DNA of 64,000 bases from Devosia sp. FJ2-5-3. GTDB taxonomy: Bacteria; Pseudomonadota; Alphaproteobacteria; Rhizobiales; Devosiaceae. Where the stretch lies: the NCBI RefSeq assembly GCF_029201545.1, contig NZ_CP104007.1, positions 2,824,501 to 2,888,500 on the forward strand. Direction: 5' to 3'. Position numbers and translations under genes: made by a program. Below the pieces are notes generated by a model that was not told where the DNA came from, did no database searches, and worked only from the letters and a program-made list of their open reading frames with translations. This document shows positions 1 to 9,236 of this stretch, piece by piece; the first letter of the stretch is position 1, and every line of letters starts with the position of its first letter.

Positions 1-1
1 C

Positions 2-529
2 AATGGCTTTGCGGACATCTTTGTCTACCGCAATGGCATTCTGACCAACATCACGGCCGGCTCGAATGGCGACGACGCCTATTACGACCTCGACCCAAGA
101 GTCTCGGCAGATGGCAGCACGATCGTCTTTACGAGCCAGGCCACCAACCTTGTCGATGGCGTGGTGGACGACAATGGGGTGGCGGACATCTTCGTCTACC
201 GGAACGGCACGATGACCAACATCACGGCCCACGGCAACGCCGAGAGTGGCAATCCCGTCATTTCTGCTGACGGCAGCACGATCGCGTTTACGAGCAAGGC
301 CAGCAATCTCGTCGATGGCGTCGTCGAGACGAACGGGGACTATGACATTTTCGTCTACCGGAATGGCGTGCTGTCGAACATCACGGCACATGGCAACGGT
401 TCAAGCCTCAGCCCCTGGCTGTCCGCAGATGGCAGCAAGCTCGCCTTCGTCAGCCACGCCACCAATCTAGTTCCGGGGGTGATTGGCACGAACACCACTG
501 GCGACGTCTATCTGTACGAACTGCTCTGA
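2..529 (+). CDS. TolB/WD40-like beta-propeller repeat protein, 3' part only
   Basis: The gene is cut by the left window edge, so only the C-terminal part is present. About 175 codons are open from base 2, with no start inside the window. The protein is built of roughly 55-60-residue repeats. Each has a DIFVYRNG strand, an NITAHGN-like turn and an ISADGSTIAFTS-like strand followed by NLVDGVV, and about three units are visible. SADG followed by an F-T/V-S strand is typical of PD40/TolB-type propeller blades, which usually mediate protein contacts outside the cytoplasm. The chain ends with VYLYELL. The N-terminus, any signal peptide and any enzymatic domain are unseen, so a scaffold role is inference from fold only. 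Confidence 0.75.
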   Translation, partial: NGFADIFVYRNGILTNITAGSNGDDAYYDLDPRVSADGSTIVFTSQATNLVDGVVDDNGVADIFVYRNGTMTNITAHGNAESGNPVISADGSTIAFTSKASNLVDGVVETNGDYDIFVYRNGVLSNITAHGNGSSLSPWLSADGSKLAFVSHATNLVPGVIGTNTTGDVYLYELL

Positions 530-550
530 GGCGTGGCGCTCCGGCGCTCG

Positions 551-1252
551 CTACTCGTTCAGATATGTCTTCATCGACGCGCCGATCTGGCCACCGGCAT
601 AAGCGTCGCCATACTCGCTCCGGGCCTTTGCCCGGAGTTCGGCGAGCGCCGGCAGCGAAGAAATGCGCTCTGAGAGCGCCATGGTCCGCGGCGCGGTGTC
701 GACCAGAAGTGTCTTCAGGCGGCTGAAGCGATCGCTGATCGTGGTCCAGAGCGTTGCGGTGATCACATCAGCCAGTCCCGGGTGGTCGCCGCCCAGCAGA
801 TAGCCGGCATCGTCTGCCAGGCCATGCCGACGACCCAGTTCCTCCCACATCGTCATCCACTTTTCGATGCGCGGAATGGATCGCTGCCATCGCTCTTCGG
901 TCCACATGTCCCGCCCGCCATTGAGGGTGAGCTCGTCGATGACATCATTGGCGTCGTTGACCACTTTCAGGGTCATGCCGCGCAATTGCGGGGTGGTCGG
1001 GAGCAGGCCCAGGCTGTCGCCGAGGTAGTAGATAATGGCCGGCATCTGGGACAATGCGAAGCCGGATTGATTATCGATCAGGACAGGCGGCCCCATGAAG
1101 GGGACCGGCATGTCGGATACTTTCCCGGCCATCAGTGCCGAGATCTTGCCATCGCCAGGCTCGCTCCAGCTCTTGCCTGCATAGGCGAGCACGGCCCGCA
1201 CGAACTGCCCCCGAAAGGGGACCGACCAGTAAAGAAGCTCGTATTCGGCCAC
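551..1252 (-). CDS. Glutathione S-transferase family protein
   Basis: A 233-residue protein, the usual length for a cytosolic GST. The N-terminal thioredoxin-like part begins YELLYWSVPFRGQFVRAVLA. It carries a PPVLID segment holding the cis-proline, and LSQMPAI at the place of the glutathione-contacting S/T-Q-x-x-AI motif. The C-terminal helical domain has GLADVITATLW, which fits the GST N-capping box. GSTs conjugate glutathione to electrophiles or reduce disulphides; nothing here gives the substrate. Translation probably starts at a GTG, with GAGGA about eight bases upstream. It converges on the propeller gene and stands alone. Confidence 0.8.
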   Translation of the reverse strand: MAEYELLYWSVPFRGQFVRAVLAYAGKSWSEPGDGKISALMAGKVSDMPVPFMGPPVLIDNQSGFALSQMPAIIYYLGDSLGLLPTTPQLRGMTLKVVNDANDVIDELTLNGGRDMWTEERWQRSIPRIEKWMTMWEELGRRHGLADDAGYLLGGDHPGLADVITATLWTTISDRFSRLKTLLVDTAPRTMALSERISSLPALAELRAKARSEYGDAYAGGQIGASMKTYLNE

Positions 1253-1316
1253 CGGATAGTCCTCGCGCTAAAGGCGAGAAACGGACCCGGCGGGAAGAGC
1301 GTTCCCGCCGGCAGGC

Positions 1317-2219
1317 TCAGGATGGAGAAAGCGTGTCGGGATTGGCGACCAGCGCAGCCTTGCGGCGGGCAGTCGCGAAGCCCAGGTCGATAAAGGTGCG
1401 GGCGTGGTTGGCGAGGTCCACATTGTCGTCCCAGAGGTTGCGCCAGATGCCCGTGGCGATCGAGAGTTTTTCGTCCACGATCTCGGAGGAGAAGCTCTCG
1501 AAGGTGACCCAGTCATCGTAGCCGATAGCCACCAGCGCGTCGAAGATGGCGGCAAAATCGATGTTGCCGGTCCCAAGATAGCCGCGATGGCTTTCCCCAA
1601 TATGGACATAGCCGATCTTGTCCGCCGCATTGCGGATAGCGAGGCCGATATCGGCTTCCTCGATGTTCATGTGAAAACTGTCGAGGTGGAGGAAGACGTT
1701 ATCGGCACCAGTCGCCTCGATGAAGGCAAGCCCCTGCGCGGCCGTGTTGAGCAAATTGCTCTCGAAGCGATTGACGATTTCGAGGTTGAGGGTGACGCCT
1801 GCGCCAGCCGCAATTTCGGCGGCGCGGGCGACGGCGTCGACACTGCGCTTCCAGCTTTCGAGGGTTGGAGCGTGGACCTGCTTGCCGTGTGCCGAGGACA
1901 ATATGCCTGCGAGTTTGGTGCCGCCGAGATCGCGCGTCAGGGCGATGGCGCCGGAGAGGATTTCCTGACCGCGCGCGACGATAGCGGGATCGGCGCTGGA
2001 GACGTCACCTTCGGCCGGAAGCCCCATGCTGATGGACACGTCGAGGCCGTGATCGCTGATCCGGCGCGCGAGCCAGGGAACGTCAACCTGGGCGGGGTCG
2101 AGATAGGAAAACTCGATGAGTTTGAATCCGCTATCACGGGTTTTTTCGAGTGCCGCCTCAAGTTCGGTCTGGCTCGATCCCGCGCTCCAGACGAAGGAGT
2201 GGATGCCTAGCTTGCTCAT
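1317..2219 (-). CDS. Ketose 3-epimerase / sugar phosphate isomerase (AP-endonuclease-2 fold)
   Basis: A 300-residue TIM-barrel protein resembling D-tagatose/D-psicose 3-epimerases. By ATG numbering the four expected metal ligands are E147 (EIVNRFE), D180 (HLDSFHMNIEE), H206 (HIGESHRGYLGTG) and E241 (TFESFSSE), with family-like spacing. The family epimerises free ketoses at C3 using Mn or Co. The ATG at 2219 is chosen because AGGGGA lies just upstream; an in-frame TTG 12 bases earlier is less likely. It is the last gene of the importer/kinase operon but is separated from the binding-protein gene by a terminator-like hairpin. Its likely job is to bring the imported sugar into the kinase/aldolase route; the exact ketose is unknown. 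Confidence 0.82.
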   Translation of the reverse strand: MSKLGIHSFVWSAGSSQTELEAALEKTRDSGFKLIEFSYLDPAQVDVPWLARRISDHGLDVSISMGLPAEGDVSSADPAIVARGQEILSGAIALTRDLGGTKLAGILSSAHGKQVHAPTLESWKRSVDAVARAAEIAAGAGVTLNLEIVNRFESNLLNTAAQGLAFIEATGADNVFLHLDSFHMNIEEADIGLAIRNAADKIGYVHIGESHRGYLGTGNIDFAAIFDALVAIGYDDWVTFESFSSEIVDEKLSIATGIWRNLWDDNVDLANHARTFIDLGFATARRKAALVANPDTLSPS

Positions 2220-2235
2220 GGGTCCCCTCAAGCAA

Positions 2236-2268
2236 AGAAAAAGACGGCGCGGCCCTGGGGCCGCGCCG
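2236..2268 (-). terminator. Terminator-like hairpin between binding-protein and epimerase genes
   Basis: CGGCGCGGCC (2245-2254) and GGCCGCGCCG (2259-2268) form a perfect 10-bp stem with a four-base loop. In the minus-strand transcript it is followed by a U-rich stretch (CTTTTTC complement at 2236-2242). This looks like an intrinsic terminator, yet a same-strand operon gene begins only about 20 bases on, so partial termination or mRNA-end stabilisation is likely. Confidence 0.75.
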
Positions 2269-2281
2269 CTGGTCGGGAGTT

Positions 2282-3226
2282 TTAGCGGACTGCGGTCCAG
2301 CCCTTGTAGGTGCCGAGATTGTCCGAGGTGATCAGCTCGGGTTCGAGCAGGATCGTGTCCTCGGCGGGCTTTTCACCCTTGAGGACGGCCACACCCATTT
2401 CGAGTGCCTGGCCAGCCATGACATAGGGGTCCTGGGAGGCCGAAGCCTTGATCATCGACGTACCGCTCTTCAGGGCTTCCTCGATATCGGGAGCGCCATC
2501 GACGGCGGTGATGATGAAATCGGTGCGGTTGAGCTGGCGGGCAGCCAGTTCAGCACCGATGGCGGTGGGATCGTTGATGGCAAAGACGGCGTCGATGTCA
2601 TCGAAGCGGGTGAGCAGGCCCTGCATCACAGCAAGACCACCTTCGCGGGAGCCCTGGCCATTCTGGTCGTCGGACAGAATGGTGATGCCCGGGTTCTGGG
2701 CGAAGACGTTCTTGCAGCCCTGGACGCGATCGATGATCGAGGACGAAGCCGGGCCATTGATGATGATGACGTTGCCTTCGCCCTTGAGCTCGTCGACGAT
2801 GTACTGGCAGGCCTTTTCGCCGGCGCTGACATTGTTGGTCATCACCGTGACATCGGCGCCGGGTGCGGAAACGTCGAAAGCAGCGACGACGACACCGGCG
2901 TCGCGGGCCTTCTGCACGGCCGGGGCAATGGCGCTGGCATCAACGGCGTTGAGCATGATGATGTCGACGCCCGCAGCGATGAAGCTGTCGATCTGGGACA
3001 CCTGCTTGTTGAGGTCGTAGTCGGCGGAAACCGAGGTTACGCGGACGTCGGGATTGATCTCGCGGGCCTTGTCCTCGATGCCCTTGATGGTGGCGACGAA
3101 GAAGGGATTGCCCAGAAGGCCGACGGAAATACCGACATTGGTCAGTTCCTTTTCCTGGGCCATGGCCCCGGTCAGGGCGCAGGCGGAAAGCGCGACGCCA
3201 CACAGCAGCTTTGGTAGAAAGTTCAT
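2282..3226 (-). CDS. Sugar ABC transporter periplasmic binding protein (RbsB-like)
   Basis: A 314-residue class-B periplasmic binding protein. A signal peptide spans about residues 1-23 (Lys, hydrophobic core, then TGAMA before QEK). The mature part opens VGISVGLLGNPFFVATIKGI, typical of the ribose/allose/erythritol-type family. Hinge and ligand segments DIIMLNAVD, FDVSAPGADV and FAINDPTAIGAELAA follow. The start is supported by GGGAGG a few bases upstream of the ATG. It captures the sugar for the permease and ATPase encoded just upstream in the transcript. The stem-loop after its stop could raise its level relative to the distal gene, as is common for binding proteins. Confidence 0.9.
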   Translation of the reverse strand: MNFLPKLLCGVALSACALTGAMAQEKELTNVGISVGLLGNPFFVATIKGIEDKAREINPDVRVTSVSADYDLNKQVSQIDSFIAAGVDIIMLNAVDASAIAPAVQKARDAGVVVAAFDVSAPGADVTVMTNNVSAGEKACQYIVDELKGEGNVIIINGPASSSIIDRVQGCKNVFAQNPGITILSDDQNGQGSREGGLAVMQGLLTRFDDIDAVFAINDPTAIGAELAARQLNRTDFIITAVDGAPDIEEALKSGTSMIKASASQDPYVMAGQALEMGVAVLKGEKPAEDTILLEPELITSDNLGTYKGWTAVR

Positions 3227-3289
3227 TGTAGTCCTCCCTATTGAAATGGCCGCTGAAGGCGAGCCACGAGTTGCCGGAAAACCGGTAGA

Positions 3290-4270
3290 TCAGGTCCTCG
3301 CGCCACCGGCGAGCCGATAGCGATCCAGCGCTACGGCAGCGATGATGACCAGTCCCTTGATGATGTATTGCCAGATGTCCGAGACCCCCGTGAGGATGAG
3401 CCCGTTGGACAGAACGGCGATGATGAGTGCGCCGATCAGTGTGCCCCAGATCGAGCCGACGCCGCCGACGAAGCTGGTGCCGCCCAGGATGACGGCGGCG
3501 ATGGCGTCCAGCTCATAGGCCTGGCCCAGCTGGAGGCCATTGGCCGCATAAAGCCGTGCGGCCGACATGACGCCGCCCAGCCCTGCCATGACGCCGGAGA
3601 AGCAATAGACGAAGAGCAGCACCAGCGGCACGTTGATGCCGGTGAGGCGCGCCGCATCGGGATTGCCGCCCACCGCATAGATCTGGGTGCCGAGCACGGT
3701 GCGCTTGAGCACGAACCAGGAAATCACCACGATCAGGAAGGCAATGATCACCAGCCAGGGCACGCCCAGCACGCTGCCATTGCCGATGAACTGGAACGGC
3801 AGGTTCGGGTTGAAGACCGTGGTGTCGGCACCCAGCAGGCGCGCCAGACCGCGCACTGCGGTCAGCGAGCCCAGGGTGACGATGAAGGGCGGCAGCTTCA
3901 TATAGGCGATGAGCGCGCCATTGGCGAAGCCGCAGGCCAGGCCCATGGCGAGACCGGCCGGAATACCCAGCAGGCCGATATCGGGGAAGAGCGAGACGAT
4001 CACCGCCACCATGGCGGATGCGGCCAGGATCGAACCGACCGACAAATCGATGCCGCCGGTGAGGATGACGAGGGTCATTCCTGCCGCCAGCACAGTGTTG
4101 ATCGAGGCCTGCTGCATGACAATCGAGAGATTGTTCGGGTTCATGAAGCGGCCGCTGAGCAGCTGAAAGCCCACCGCGAGGATGATCAGGACCGGCAGCA
4201 TGCCGAGCGCGGCCAACATGGCGCGAACGCGTTGGCGCTGGGCGATGGGGCTCACTTGTGCGTCGGTCAT
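3290..4270 (-). CDS. Sugar ABC transporter permease (RbsC-like)
   Basis: A 326-residue integral membrane protein of the BPD_transp_2 type with about eight to ten hydrophobic segments. Diagnostic stretches are GMTLVILTGGIDLSVGS near residue 70 and IYAVGGNPDAARLTGI in the cytoplasmic EAA-like region that contacts the ATPase. The ATG at 4270 (MTDAQVS) is preferred over an in-frame GTG 27 bases upstream because the extra nine residues are unlike the family. It is the only permease in the operon, so it presumably acts as a homodimer. Confidence 0.88.
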   Translation of the reverse strand: MTDAQVSPIAQRQRVRAMLAALGMLPVLIILAVGFQLLSGRFMNPNNLSIVMQQASINTVLAAGMTLVILTGGIDLSVGSILAASAMVAVIVSLFPDIGLLGIPAGLAMGLACGFANGALIAYMKLPPFIVTLGSLTAVRGLARLLGADTTVFNPNLPFQFIGNGSVLGVPWLVIIAFLIVVISWFVLKRTVLGTQIYAVGGNPDAARLTGINVPLVLLFVYCFSGVMAGLGGVMSAARLYAANGLQLGQAYELDAIAAVILGGTSFVGGVGSIWGTLIGALIIAVLSNGLILTGVSDIWQYIIKGLVIIAAVALDRYRLAGGART

Positions 4271-4304
4271 GGTTCTGCCTGTGGTGAGGAATTGCACATC
4301 GGGG

Positions 4305-5858
4305 TCACGCCGCGGTTTCGCGCAGCGCGCCGGTTGAGAAATTCATGATCGTTTCCTGGTCGATCGGCTTGTCCGGTGTGGAGCGTACCTCCCCCACGAT
4401 CCGGCCCTCGCGCATGACGAGGACGCGGTCGGCAATGCCGATGATCTCCGGAAGCTCGCTCGAAATGACGAGGACAGCGATGTCGCGCTGGGCCAGTTCG
4501 TCGATAAGCCGATAGATCTCGGACTTGGCACCGACGTCGACGCCGCGCGTCGGCTCGTCGAGAATGATGACCTTCGGGTCTTTCTGGAGGAGCCGTGCCA
4601 GCAGCACTTTCTGCTGGTTGCCGCCTGAAAGGGCTCCGGCGCTGATGCTCGTGCCGGCGGTGCGGATGGAGAGGTCCTTGACCGCCTTTTCCGCCCGCCG
4701 CCGGGATGCAGGGCGGTCCAGGAGGCGGCCCGCGCCAGCGTCGTCGCCGATGACGCTGATGGAAATATTGTCGGAAATCGACATGTCGAGGAATAGGCCG
4801 AGAACCTTGCGATCCTCGGTGAGGTAGGCAATGCCGGCCTCGATGGCGTCGCGTGGACTGGAAATCTCGAGCTGCGATCCCTCCAGGGACAATGTGCCAG
4901 ACTTCTTGCGGTCGGCGCCGAAAATCAGCCGGGCGAGTTCCGTGCGGCCGGAACCGACAAGGCCCGCAAGACCCAGAACCTCGCCCTTGTAGAGGTCAAA
5001 ACTGCAGCCATGGACACGCGCGCCATCGGACATATCACGCACGGCGAGCGCCAGTGCACGATCGGCGGAAGGGCTGCGGTGCTCCTTCTTGTAGAAAGAC
5101 GAGAGATCGCGTCCCACCATCATCGAAACCAGCCGCGAGGCCGAGAGTTCGGACCGGTCAAGCGTGCCGACATAGGCGGAGTCGCGCAAGACGCTCACCC
5201 GGTCGGCCAGCTGGTAGATCTCTTCCATCCGGTGACTGATATAGATGATGGCGATGCCCTGAGCCTTGAGGGTCTCGATGACGCTGAAGAGCTTGTCGGT
5301 TTCGCGCGAAGTCAGCGAGGTCGTCGGCTCGTCCATGACGATGATGCGCGCCTGGGTGGAGAGGGCGCGCGCGATCTCCACCATCTGCCGCTCGCCGAGG
5401 GACAGGGTTCGCACGATGGTACGCGGGGAAAAGGTGATGCCGAGCCGGTCCAGGATGGGCTTGGCGGATTTTTCGGTGGCCCTCGTGTCGATGAGGCCGA
5501 AGCGGGAGGGTTGGTTCCCGAGATAGATGTTCTGCGCGACGGTCAGATTGGGCGCGAGGCTGAGCTCCTGGTAGATCACGGAGATACCGCTGGCGCGGGC
5601 CTTGATCGGATCGCCCAGCGCCACCGGATGGCCATCGAGCAGGATTTCGCCGCCCGGGTCGGGCTTGTAGGCGCCTGAAAGGACTTTCATGAGAGTGGAT
5701 TTGCCGGCGCCGTTTTCACCCATGACGGCATGGACTTCGCCGGGATAGACCGTCAGCGAGACATTGTTGAGGGCGCGGATGGCGCCGAAGGTCTTGCTGA
5801 TATTGCGCATTTCGAGGACGGGCCTGGTCGGGGCCGCGCTCGAGGTCTGCTCACTCAT
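4305..5858 (-). CDS. Sugar ABC transporter ATP-binding protein, double NBD (RbsA-like)
   Basis: A 517-residue tandem ATPase of the RbsA/XylG/MglA kind. The first domain has Walker [10 protein letters not shown] near residue 48, signature [15 protein letters not shown] and Walker [10 protein letters not shown]. The second has a degenerate P-loop ([13 protein letters not shown]), as usual in this family, then [15 protein letters not shown] and [20 protein letters not shown]. It powers import through the downstream permease. Its start codon overlaps the kinase stop by four bases (ATGA), indicating translational coupling. Confidence 0.93.
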   Translation of the reverse strand: MSEQTSSAAPTRPVLEMRNISKTFGAIRALNNVSLTVYPGEVHAVMGENGAGKSTLMKVLSGAYKPDPGGEILLDGHPVALGDPIKARASGISVIYQELSLAPNLTVAQNIYLGNQPSRFGLIDTRATEKSAKPILDRLGITFSPRTIVRTLSLGERQMVEIARALSTQARIIVMDEPTTSLTSRETDKLFSVIETLKAQGIAIIYISHRMEEIYQLADRVSVLRDSAYVGTLDRSELSASRLVSMMVGRDLSSFYKKEHRSPSADRALALAVRDMSDGARVHGCSFDLYKGEVLGLAGLVGSGRTELARLIFGADRKKSGTLSLEGSQLEISSPRDAIEAGIAYLTEDRKVLGLFLDMSISDNISISVIGDDAGAGRLLDRPASRRRAEKAVKDLSIRTAGTSISAGALSGGNQQKVLLARLLQKDPKVIILDEPTRGVDVGAKSEIYRLIDELAQRDIAVLVISSELPEIIGIADRVLVMREGRIVGEVRSTPDKPIDQETIMNFSTGALRETAA

Positions 5859-7225
5859 GCCACAGCCTCCCGCTGTTGGGTCGAGACGAGCTGACGCCAG
5901 GTCTTGCGGTAGGCATCGAGCCCGGCCAGTGCCAGCGGCTCGCTGCGTGCAAGATCTCCAACGACCGCATGGACATCGAAATCCTCCATGGCGAGGGCCG
6001 CCGCGCCGAGCGCGCTTCCCTCTACCTCCCGGCTGGAGAGTACGGTCTGGCTGTGGCGCAATTGCGCCAGAAGCGGCGCATAAAGACCGGTTTTGACGAG
6101 CCCGCCATCGACCACCAGATCATTGTCGGACTGGACCAGATCGAGCGACAGATCGGTCATCAGCGCCACGTAGAGAAGCGCAACAGCACCGCGTTCTTCG
6201 GGTGTCGGCTGAGGGCCGATGACCTGGCCCTGCATGCCCTGGAACGGCCCGCCTGCGGCAAAGGATGGCAGGGCGAAGATCGATTTTTCGATGACGCCGT
6301 GAAGCGCCGCCAGCGAAATCGGAGCATTCCACCCTTGGCTGACCAGATCATATTCGCGGCCGCCCATGAAGCGGATGGTGGCGACAGGATTGCGGTCGAC
6401 GGTGACGTTGGCGAGCATGTCGCGCCGTTCGTCGAGCACCTGAAGCGGGCAGGATGTGTTGAAGATGATCACCCATGTGCCGCTCGAAACGAGGGTGAAG
6501 TCATCGAGGCCAAGGGCTCGGTAGAGATAGAGCGCGGAATTGCTGTCGTGGACGCCATTGTGGACGGCGAGGTGGCGTGTTCCCATGGGCGTGCGCAGGG
6601 CGTAGGAGCCGATGCGCTCCCCAGCCCGGGCGAATGGCGGCATCTTTCCCCGCCAATCATGCTTCCGGACCAGCGTGCTGAAATCATCTGCCAGCGGCGC
6701 CCAGAGATGGGAATGGCAGCCGAGATAGGAGACTTCCGAGGACGGTGCGCCACCGAAGCGCCAGCTCCAGAACTGCGGATAGCTCAAAATCCATTCGGCA
6801 TCGGACACTGAAGGAGGTTCGTCCTCGGCGAGCCACAGTAGATGGCGGCCATAGTTGAAGCCAAGCGGCAGGACAGGGGAGAATGTCTCGCTGAACGGTG
6901 GGATTTCCGCGTCTATGTGGGTCGCGGTTTCGGGGCGCGGATCCTGCTCGTAATCGAGGATGGGATGGGTCAGCCCATTGGGTCCGACCAAGGCGAAAGT
7001 GCAGCCATGGCCGGAGACCATGATGCCGGTGACATTGTGCTGATCGGCAATGTCGGCGAGGGACGCCTGCATCCAATCGAACAGATGCGCATCGTCGAGC
7101 ACGCGACGCCCCTGGTGATCGATCCAGACCGGCTTGGTCCTCGTCTGATGGAGGATGGACCCATCGCGCGAGAGGACGAACATTTTCGAGTTCGTCTTGC
7201 CCAGATCAAAGACCGCGAGGCTCAT
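5855..7225 (-). CDS. FGGY-family carbohydrate kinase (first of two in the locus)
   Basis: A 456-residue actin-fold sugar kinase. The N-terminus [18 protein letters not shown] is the phosphate-1 motif. Further FGGY features are [12 protein letters not shown], a [13 protein letters not shown] strand-turn, and [11 protein letters not shown] followed by [16 protein letters not shown] near the C-terminus. The GKTN opening resembles rhamnulokinase/fuculokinase-type members (recollection, not a search). It should phosphorylate a ketose or polyol with ATP. It overlaps the regulator gene upstream and the ATPase gene downstream by four bases each. A different FGGY kinase is encoded in the divergent arm, so the two may act on successive or alternative substrates. 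Confidence 0.85.
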   Translation of the reverse strand: MSLAVFDLGKTNSKMFVLSRDGSILHQTRTKPVWIDHQGRRVLDDAHLFDWMQASLADIADQHNVTGIMVSGHGCTFALVGPNGLTHPILDYEQDPRPETATHIDAEIPPFSETFSPVLPLGFNYGRHLLWLAEDEPPSVSDAEWILSYPQFWSWRFGGAPSSEVSYLGCHSHLWAPLADDFSTLVRKHDWRGKMPPFARAGERIGSYALRTPMGTRHLAVHNGVHDSNSALYLYRALGLDDFTLVSSGTWVIIFNTSCPLQVLDERRDMLANVTVDRNPVATIRFMGGREYDLVSQGWNAPISLAALHGVIEKSIFALPSFAAGGPFQGMQGQVIGPQPTPEERGAVALLYVALMTDLSLDLVQSDNDLVVDGGLVKTGLYAPLLAQLRHSQTVLSSREVEGSALGAAALAMEDFDVHAVVGDLARSEPLALAGLDAYRKTWRQLVSTQQREAVA

Positions 7226-8004
7226 TGCTCCGCCCCTCCCCGACCGGCGATCAGAACGGTAACGCCATTGTCCTCGAGTTCCTTGGCGTCGGCGTCGGAG
7301 AGATCCTCGTCTGTCACCAAAGTGCCGATACGCGAGAGCGGCAGGACGACGTTGCGCGGGCGTATCGCGAATTTGCGGCTGTCGGCGAGAACGACGACCT
7401 CATCGACCCAATCACTCAATTCGCTCACGACGCGCACGAGCAGCGGGTGGGATTCCAGTGTCCCCTCTCCGCTGATGCCCTGTGCCCCAACGAAAAAGCG
7501 CGAGGCATAAAAAGGAACGGTGCTGTTGGCCGGCGAAGCCAGGATGCCAGGCTCGCGATGCAGTTCTCCGCCTGGCAGGATCAACTGGCAGGCGCCGTGA
7601 TCGCCGAGATAGGCCGCGAGCGGCATGGAATTGGTGTAAACGCGCAGGCTTCGCTGGGCCAACATGACGCCCAGATGAAAGCAGGTCGAGCCGGCATTGA
7701 TGATGATGGAATCTCCATCGCGCACCAGCGTGGCCGCCAGCCGGGCTATGGAGCGCTTGGCATCGACGGCGATATCGCGGTTCTCATCATAGGGGCGCGC
7801 CGAGCTGGCTTTGCCGCCCGTGCCTTCGCGGGCGGAAATACCGCCATAGACTTTCCGCGCCCGACCGAGCTGATGCAGCTTTTCGATGTCGCGGCGGATC
7901 GTGGCAGCGGAAACGCCCAAGGCATCCTGCAGGTCGCGCACCGACACGAACGGGCGATCCTTCAGAATGTCGGCGATCTGCTGGTGACGATCCGAGTCGA
8001 TCAC
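7222..8004 (-). CDS. DeoR/GlpR-family transcriptional regulator
   Basis: A 260-residue repressor-type protein. The N-terminal winged helix contains VRDLQDALGVSAATIRRDIE and the family-typical ARKVYGGI. The C-terminal effector domain has the phosphate-sugar pocket stretch DSIIINAGSTCFHLG and MPLAAYLGDHG. The GTG at 8004 is chosen because GGGAGG lies six bases upstream; a TTG at 8025 would put that site inside the gene. As first gene of the minus arm it probably autoregulates and controls both arms through the repeats at 8078-8120. Members usually respond to a phosphorylated sugar. Confidence 0.88.
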   Translation of the reverse strand: MIDSDRHQQIADILKDRPFVSVRDLQDALGVSAATIRRDIEKLHQLGRARKVYGGISAREGTGGKASSARPYDENRDIAVDAKRSIARLAATLVRDGDSIIINAGSTCFHLGVMLAQRSLRVYTNSMPLAAYLGDHGACQLILPGGELHREPGILASPANSTVPFYASRFFVGAQGISGEGTLESHPLLVRVVSELSDWVDEVVVLADSRKFAIRPRNVVLPLSRIGTLVTDEDLSDADAKELEDNGVTVLIAGRGGAEQ

Positions 8005-8077
8005 GCCACTGTCCTCCCAGGGCAATTTATTGCCTCATTGGGGCCATCGTATTCACAACTCACTCACGCTTGCAAGA

Positions 8078-8132
8078 GGGTGATGATCAAAGTCCATCAC
8101 CCTTGACGAAAGTTCCTCACCTAGCCTAGACC
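8078..8132. promoter_or_regulatory. Putative DeoR operator and promoter for the aldolase arm
   Basis: GGGTGATG (8078-8085) and CATCACCC (8095-8102) form a perfect 8-bp inverted repeat. A direct repeat AAAGTCCATCAC (8089-8100) / AAAGTTCCTCAC (8109-8120) has a 20-bp period. TTGACG at 8103-8108 could be a -35 box, with a weak TAGACC-like -10 about 18 bases on. Repeats overlapping a promoter suit DeoR-family repression; binding is inferred. Confidence 0.55.
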
Positions 8133-8174
8133 GTTTCTCATGGCGTTACGCGATGGACATCACGGGAGGGGCCG

Positions 8175-9236
8175 ATGACAGCGGATCAGCACAGCACACA
8201 GGCGCTGGCGGCCCTCAGCACCTTCTCGGCAAGACTGGGAAGCGACATCACCCGCACCCAGGGCGCCGGTGGCAATACATCCATCAAGATCGGCGAGGTG
8301 ATGTGGGTCAAAGCATCCGGCACCTGGCTGGCGCATGCGCTGGAGCGGGACATCATGGTTCCGCTCGAGACCGCACCGCTTGTGGCTGCGCTTGACGCGG
8401 GCGATCCCCGCGCGGAGAAGGCAACCGATTTTGTCGTCGCCGCGCTCAACCCCTCCGGATTGCGGCCGTCTATCGAGGCGAGCGTCCATGCTTCCATTCC
8501 GCAGCGTGTCGTGGCGCATTTCCACTGCGTCAACACTCTGGCGCACGCGGTCTGCAGCGATGCCGAGGCCGAGCTGACAAAAATCTTCGCGGATCGCTTG
8601 CCGCATCTGCGATGGGCGATGATCCCCTATCGCCGGCCGGGAACGCCGCTGGCGCGGGCCATCGCCGAGGTGCGTGCTGATGCGCCTGATATTCTCGTGC
8701 TTGCCAATCATGGGCTGGTGGTGTGCGGCGACAGCGTCGCGGAAACCGAAGCGCGGGTGGAAGAAGTGACGGCCGCACTCGCCCTGCCCCGGCGATCCGC
8801 TCCCGCTGCGGATATTGACTGGCTGGAGGCGACGGCGCGGCGGCTGGGTGAGTTTGGCTTGCCGGATGATCCGGAGTCTCACGACATCGCACTCGACCCG
8901 GCTGCGCTGGCCATGGCCATGGGTGGCTCGCTCTATCCGGACCATGTCATTTTTCTCGGTACGAAGCTTGGAACGCTCGATGACAGCCCAAACCTTGCGC
9001 TGTCCGAAACTGGCGAACCTGCCAAGCTGGTGGTCATTCCCGGCAAAGGGGTTCTCGTGCGCTCGGATCTGACGCCGGGTGGGCACGCCATGGTGCGATG
9101 CCTCGCCGAGGTGATCACGCGGATCCCGGCAGGCAAGAGCCTCAACTATCTTTCGGCTGAACAGGAATACGAGCTCACCCATTGGGAGGCCGAAAAATAC
9201 CGGCAATCCCTCGATCGGCAGGCGACCAAGGGATGA
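8175..9236 (+). CDS. Class II aldolase/adducin family protein
   Basis: A 353-residue class II aldolase. GAGGNTSIK near residue 37 binds the phosphate. The pair in VVAHFHCVN near residue 117 and the His of LANHGLVVCGDS near residue 180 are the expected zinc ligands. The sequence resembles the N-terminal half of the large aldolase/short-chain dehydrogenase RhaD-like proteins, but here the dehydrogenase half is absent. The family cleaves ketose 1-phosphates to a triose phosphate and an aldehyde. GGGAGGGG precedes the ATG. Its stop overlaps the next kinase start (ATGA), so aldolase and kinase are coupled. Confidence 0.85.
   Translation: MTADQHSTQALAALSTFSARLGSDITRTQGAGGNTSIKIGEVMWVKASGTWLAHALERDIMVPLETAPLVAALDAGDPRAEKATDFVVAALNPSGLRPSIEASVHASIPQRVVAHFHCVNTLAHAVCSDAEAELTKIFADRLPHLRWAMIPYRRPGTPLARAIAEVRADAPDILVLANHGLVVCGDSVAETEARVEEVTAALALPRRSAPAADIDWLEATARRLGEFGLPDDPESHDIALDPAALAMAMGGSLYPDHVIFLGTKLGTLDDSPNLALSETGEPAKLVVIPGKGVLVRSDLTPGGHAMVRCLAEVITRIPAGKSLNYLSAEQEYELTHWEAEKYRQSLDRQATKG

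Noticed and set aside
9182..9233. Upstream start for the second FGGY kinase
   Set aside because: It would overlap the aldolase gene by 55 bases with no ribosome site, whereas the ATGA overlap at 9233 is typical coupling and begins at the conserved motif.
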